Source: Bacteroidales bacterium
GTDB lineage: Bacteria; Bacteroidota; Bacteroidia; Bacteroidales; Muribaculaceae
Length of the DNA stretch: 6,790 nt
Direction: 5' to 3'
Assembly (NCBI GenBank): GCA_019416425.1
Contig: DXXK01000025.1
Span: 1-6,790 of the forward strand
The number at the start of each line of letters is the position of its first letter. Position 1 is the first letter of the stretch. The notes under the pieces were generated by a model that saw only the letters and a list, made by a program, of their open reading frames with translations, did no database searches and was not told the origin of the DNA. The position numbers were made by a program, and so were the translations under genes. Below are positions 5,435-6,790 of this stretch, in pieces.

Positions 5435-6184
5435 TCATCGGGTCAGGATCTTCTTTCCGTTGACGATGTTGATGCCGGGAACCGTATGCCGTAACCTGCG
5501 CCCCTGCAGGTCGTAGACCGCACCGTCTTCCACACCGGCATCCGATGGAATGGCAACTCCTCCCGCCGCTTCCTTGTAGAAGTCGTCCTTAGTGAATATG
5601 CATTCGCCGTTCTCGTAGCATGCCTTCATATAGGTGTAGATGCCCATGGTAGATATGAAAGGTGAACTGTCAACCCCCCACCTACTGGCACCTATGCCCT
5701 CAACCCAATAACGAGATGGCTTATAACCCATAAAGCCTATACCCATTCTTCTGTAGCCGATGCCGTTCACTTCCACAGTGCCTTCCGAGAGGACATAATC
5801 CCAATCCTCATAACCAACGCCCCAACCCTTATATAAGTCATCTCCGAGATGCAAATTGAAGTCCATCCATCGGACAAACTCCTTACTTTCATCATACCAA
5901 TAAATGACTCTGTCCTCTTCAAGGAGGATTGTCTCGTACTTTCCTCCTGTATCCTTCCTTACATTCTCTATGATCTTGCAGGAATGGCCGTCTATGACAG
6001 TATCGCGGGATACTGTTTTGACAATTTCATAATCCTCCAAGAAAGGGTACATGTCTTTAAAGTCTGTGGTTGTAACGACCACCCACGACTTGCCTTCAGT
6101 CAGCATGGGCCTGTACGTATCCTGTCCGACAGCATCGGCTGCGATGCAGAGCAGCATGACAGCCAACATCAATATCTTGTTCAT
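5435..6184 (-). CDS. Exported protein with T9SS-like C-terminal tail, function unknown
   Basis: A 249-residue protein of a type common in Bacteroidales but without an assigned function. The N-terminus, MNKILMLAVMLLCIAADAVGQ, is a clear signal peptide cleaved near residue 20. No lipobox cysteine follows it, so it is not obviously a lipoprotein. The mature part starts YRPMLTEGKSWV (24-35) and is rich in aromatic residues and beta-like strands. It includes YWVEGIGAS (159-167) and the CYENGECIFTKDDF segment (189-202), with two cysteines (C189, C194). The last 33 residues, GAVYDLQGRR...PGINIVNGKKILTR, resemble a short type IX secretion sorting domain. The protein is therefore probably delivered across the outer membrane or held at the cell surface. 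The start overlaps the stop of the upstream gene as ATGA, so the two are likely translated together. No enzyme motif is visible. Confidence 0.8.
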   Translation of the reverse strand: MNKILMLAVMLLCIAADAVGQDTYRPMLTEGKSWVVVTTTDFKDMYPFLEDYEIVKTVSRDTVIDGHSCKIIENVRKDTGGKYETILLEEDRVIYWYDESKEFVRWMDFNLHLGDDLYKGWGVGYEDWDYVLSEGTVEVNGIGYRRMGIGFMGYKPSRYWVEGIGASRWGVDSSPFISTMGIYTYMKACYENGECIFTKDDFYKEAAGGVAIPSDAGVEDGAVYDLQGRRLRHTVPGINIVNGKKILTR

Positions 6185-6768
6185 TCTTTCGTGCCTTTAT
6201 TGTTGATAATCAGGTTTGCCTTATCGTTTATGACCGTGCCGTCCTCGATGATTATATGGCCGGCTTCGATAAATACCTCTCCGGTTCCGATAACCGCGGT
6301 TCCCGAAGGTCTCGAATCAGTGACATGGGAACCGATCCTCACTGTGTCGGCATCTATCCTCTTAGGTCCGGCGACAGTCTCATCCTGTATATAAACCACA
6401 TGGTTCGTGATGTTCATGAGTCTGGGAATATATCCCTGCTTCGTGACACATACGGATATATTCGATGGTGTGCAGACCAGGGTGGCGAGGTATACCCCGG
6501 GGACGGCACCCGTTATGTTCATGTCGACACTGGTTTCGGAGATATCGCATTCAACCGAGGCAACGGTGGTTCCCTCCAGGTTCGTGACGATGACCATCGC
6601 CCGGGTCGTTTCCGGCATGAGTGCATAGCCGATGGTGACCGCGCCGTTCGTCGGGTTCGGGGTGCAGCAGGTCAGCCTGTCCTGCTCAGTTTCGGAATCA
6701 GTATAGGCAGCGAGCCGTGGGATGGCAAGGATGGACACGGCTGTCTTTGCTGTCAGTGTTTTAATCAT
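6181..6768 (-). CDS. Short secreted-type protein resembling the C-terminal end of a T9SS cargo protein
   Basis: The 195-residue frame resembles the last domains of large Bacteroidales surface proteins, such as C25-type peptidases, but has no catalytic part. Residues 37-99 (PNPTNGAVTIGYAL ... GVYLATLVC) look like a T9SS type A sorting-like beta domain. They are followed by CVTKQGYIPRL (107-117) and then a repetitive beta-rich stretch (about 125-187) of short strands with IG, GTG and AG turns, resembling a coathanger-stack domain. The N-terminal MIKTLTAKTAVSILAIPRLAA is a poor signal peptide because a Pro-Arg interrupts the hydrophobic core. An in-frame stop lies upstream at 6784-6786, so the frame does not extend beyond the window. 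It may be a remnant of a larger gene broken by a frameshift or deletion just upstream, or a genuine small protein. Its stop overlaps the next start (ATGA). I see no promoter in the 22 bases upstream. Confidence 0.6.
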   Translation of the reverse strand: MIKTLTAKTAVSILAIPRLAAYTDSETEQDRLTCCTPNPTNGAVTIGYALMPETTRAMVIVTNLEGTTVASVECDISETSVDMNITGAVPGVYLATLVCTPSNISVCVTKQGYIPRLMNITNHVVYIQDETVAGPKRIDADTVRIGSHVTDSRPSGTAVIGTGEVFIEAGHIIIEDGTVINDKANLIINNKGTKE

Positions 6769-6790
6769 ACTCGTTAGCGTTAATTATAGC

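Noticed and set aside
6256..6777. 173-codon plus-strand frame opposite the 195-residue gene
   Set aside because: Its translation is low in hydrophobic residues and has no motif. The minus-strand frame has recognisable sorting-domain sequence and a coupled downstream gene.
1..6790. CRISPR arrays, tRNA or rRNA genes, insertion sequences, attachment sites
   Set aside because: No regularly spaced repeats, transposase-like frames, terminal inverted repeats or tRNA-like cloverleaf sequence were seen.

Overview
The window looks like a chromosomal segment of a gut-type member of the Bacteroidales. The reasons are: five promoters that all fit the Bacteroidetes pattern (a -33 TTTG-like element, a 20-base spacer and a TAnnTTTG -7 box), no Shine-Dalgarno sequences, GC-rich genes separated by AT-rich gaps, and two secreted proteins with type IX secretion (T9SS)-like C-terminal sequence. 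Assignment below order level (for example Muribaculaceae) would be a guess. I see no insertion sequence, phage gene, CRISPR array, tRNA or rRNA.

Layout. 1-346 is mostly intergenic; it may hold the first codons of a leftward gene at the left edge, then a dyad, and then the nhaD promoter with a hairpin leader. 347-1678 (+) is an NhaD-type Na+/H+ antiporter. A strong dyad at 1708-1741 lies between it and the convergent xylulokinase gene (1760-3247, -). Upstream on the same strand is a Cof-type HAD phosphatase gene (3350-4126, -). Kinase and phosphatase each have their own promoter, so they are neighbours rather than a simple operon. A hairpin at 4244-4271 follows a cupin gene (4312-4773, -), which is divergent from an HxlR-family regulator gene (4966-5343, +). 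Their shared 192-base gap holds both promoters and a cluster of AGTAA/TTACT half-sites that look like the regulator's operator. The right end (5435-6768, -) is a two-gene exported-protein unit with an ATGA overlap: a 195-aa protein resembling the detached C-terminal end of a large T9SS cargo protein, then a 249-aa protein with a signal peptide and a T9SS-like tail. A 43-codon frame follows with a second ATGA overlap, but it is doubtful.

How they work together. The antiporter serves sodium and pH homeostasis. The kinase would feed D-xylulose into the pentose phosphate pathway, although no xylose isomerase or transporter is present here. The HxlR/cupin pair is the clearest regulatory unit, probably a regulator controlling a small cupin protein. 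I do not see a clearly new multi-gene system. The points most worth following are the operator cluster, the uniform promoter geometry, the structured leaders of nhaD and xylB, and the truncated secreted protein.
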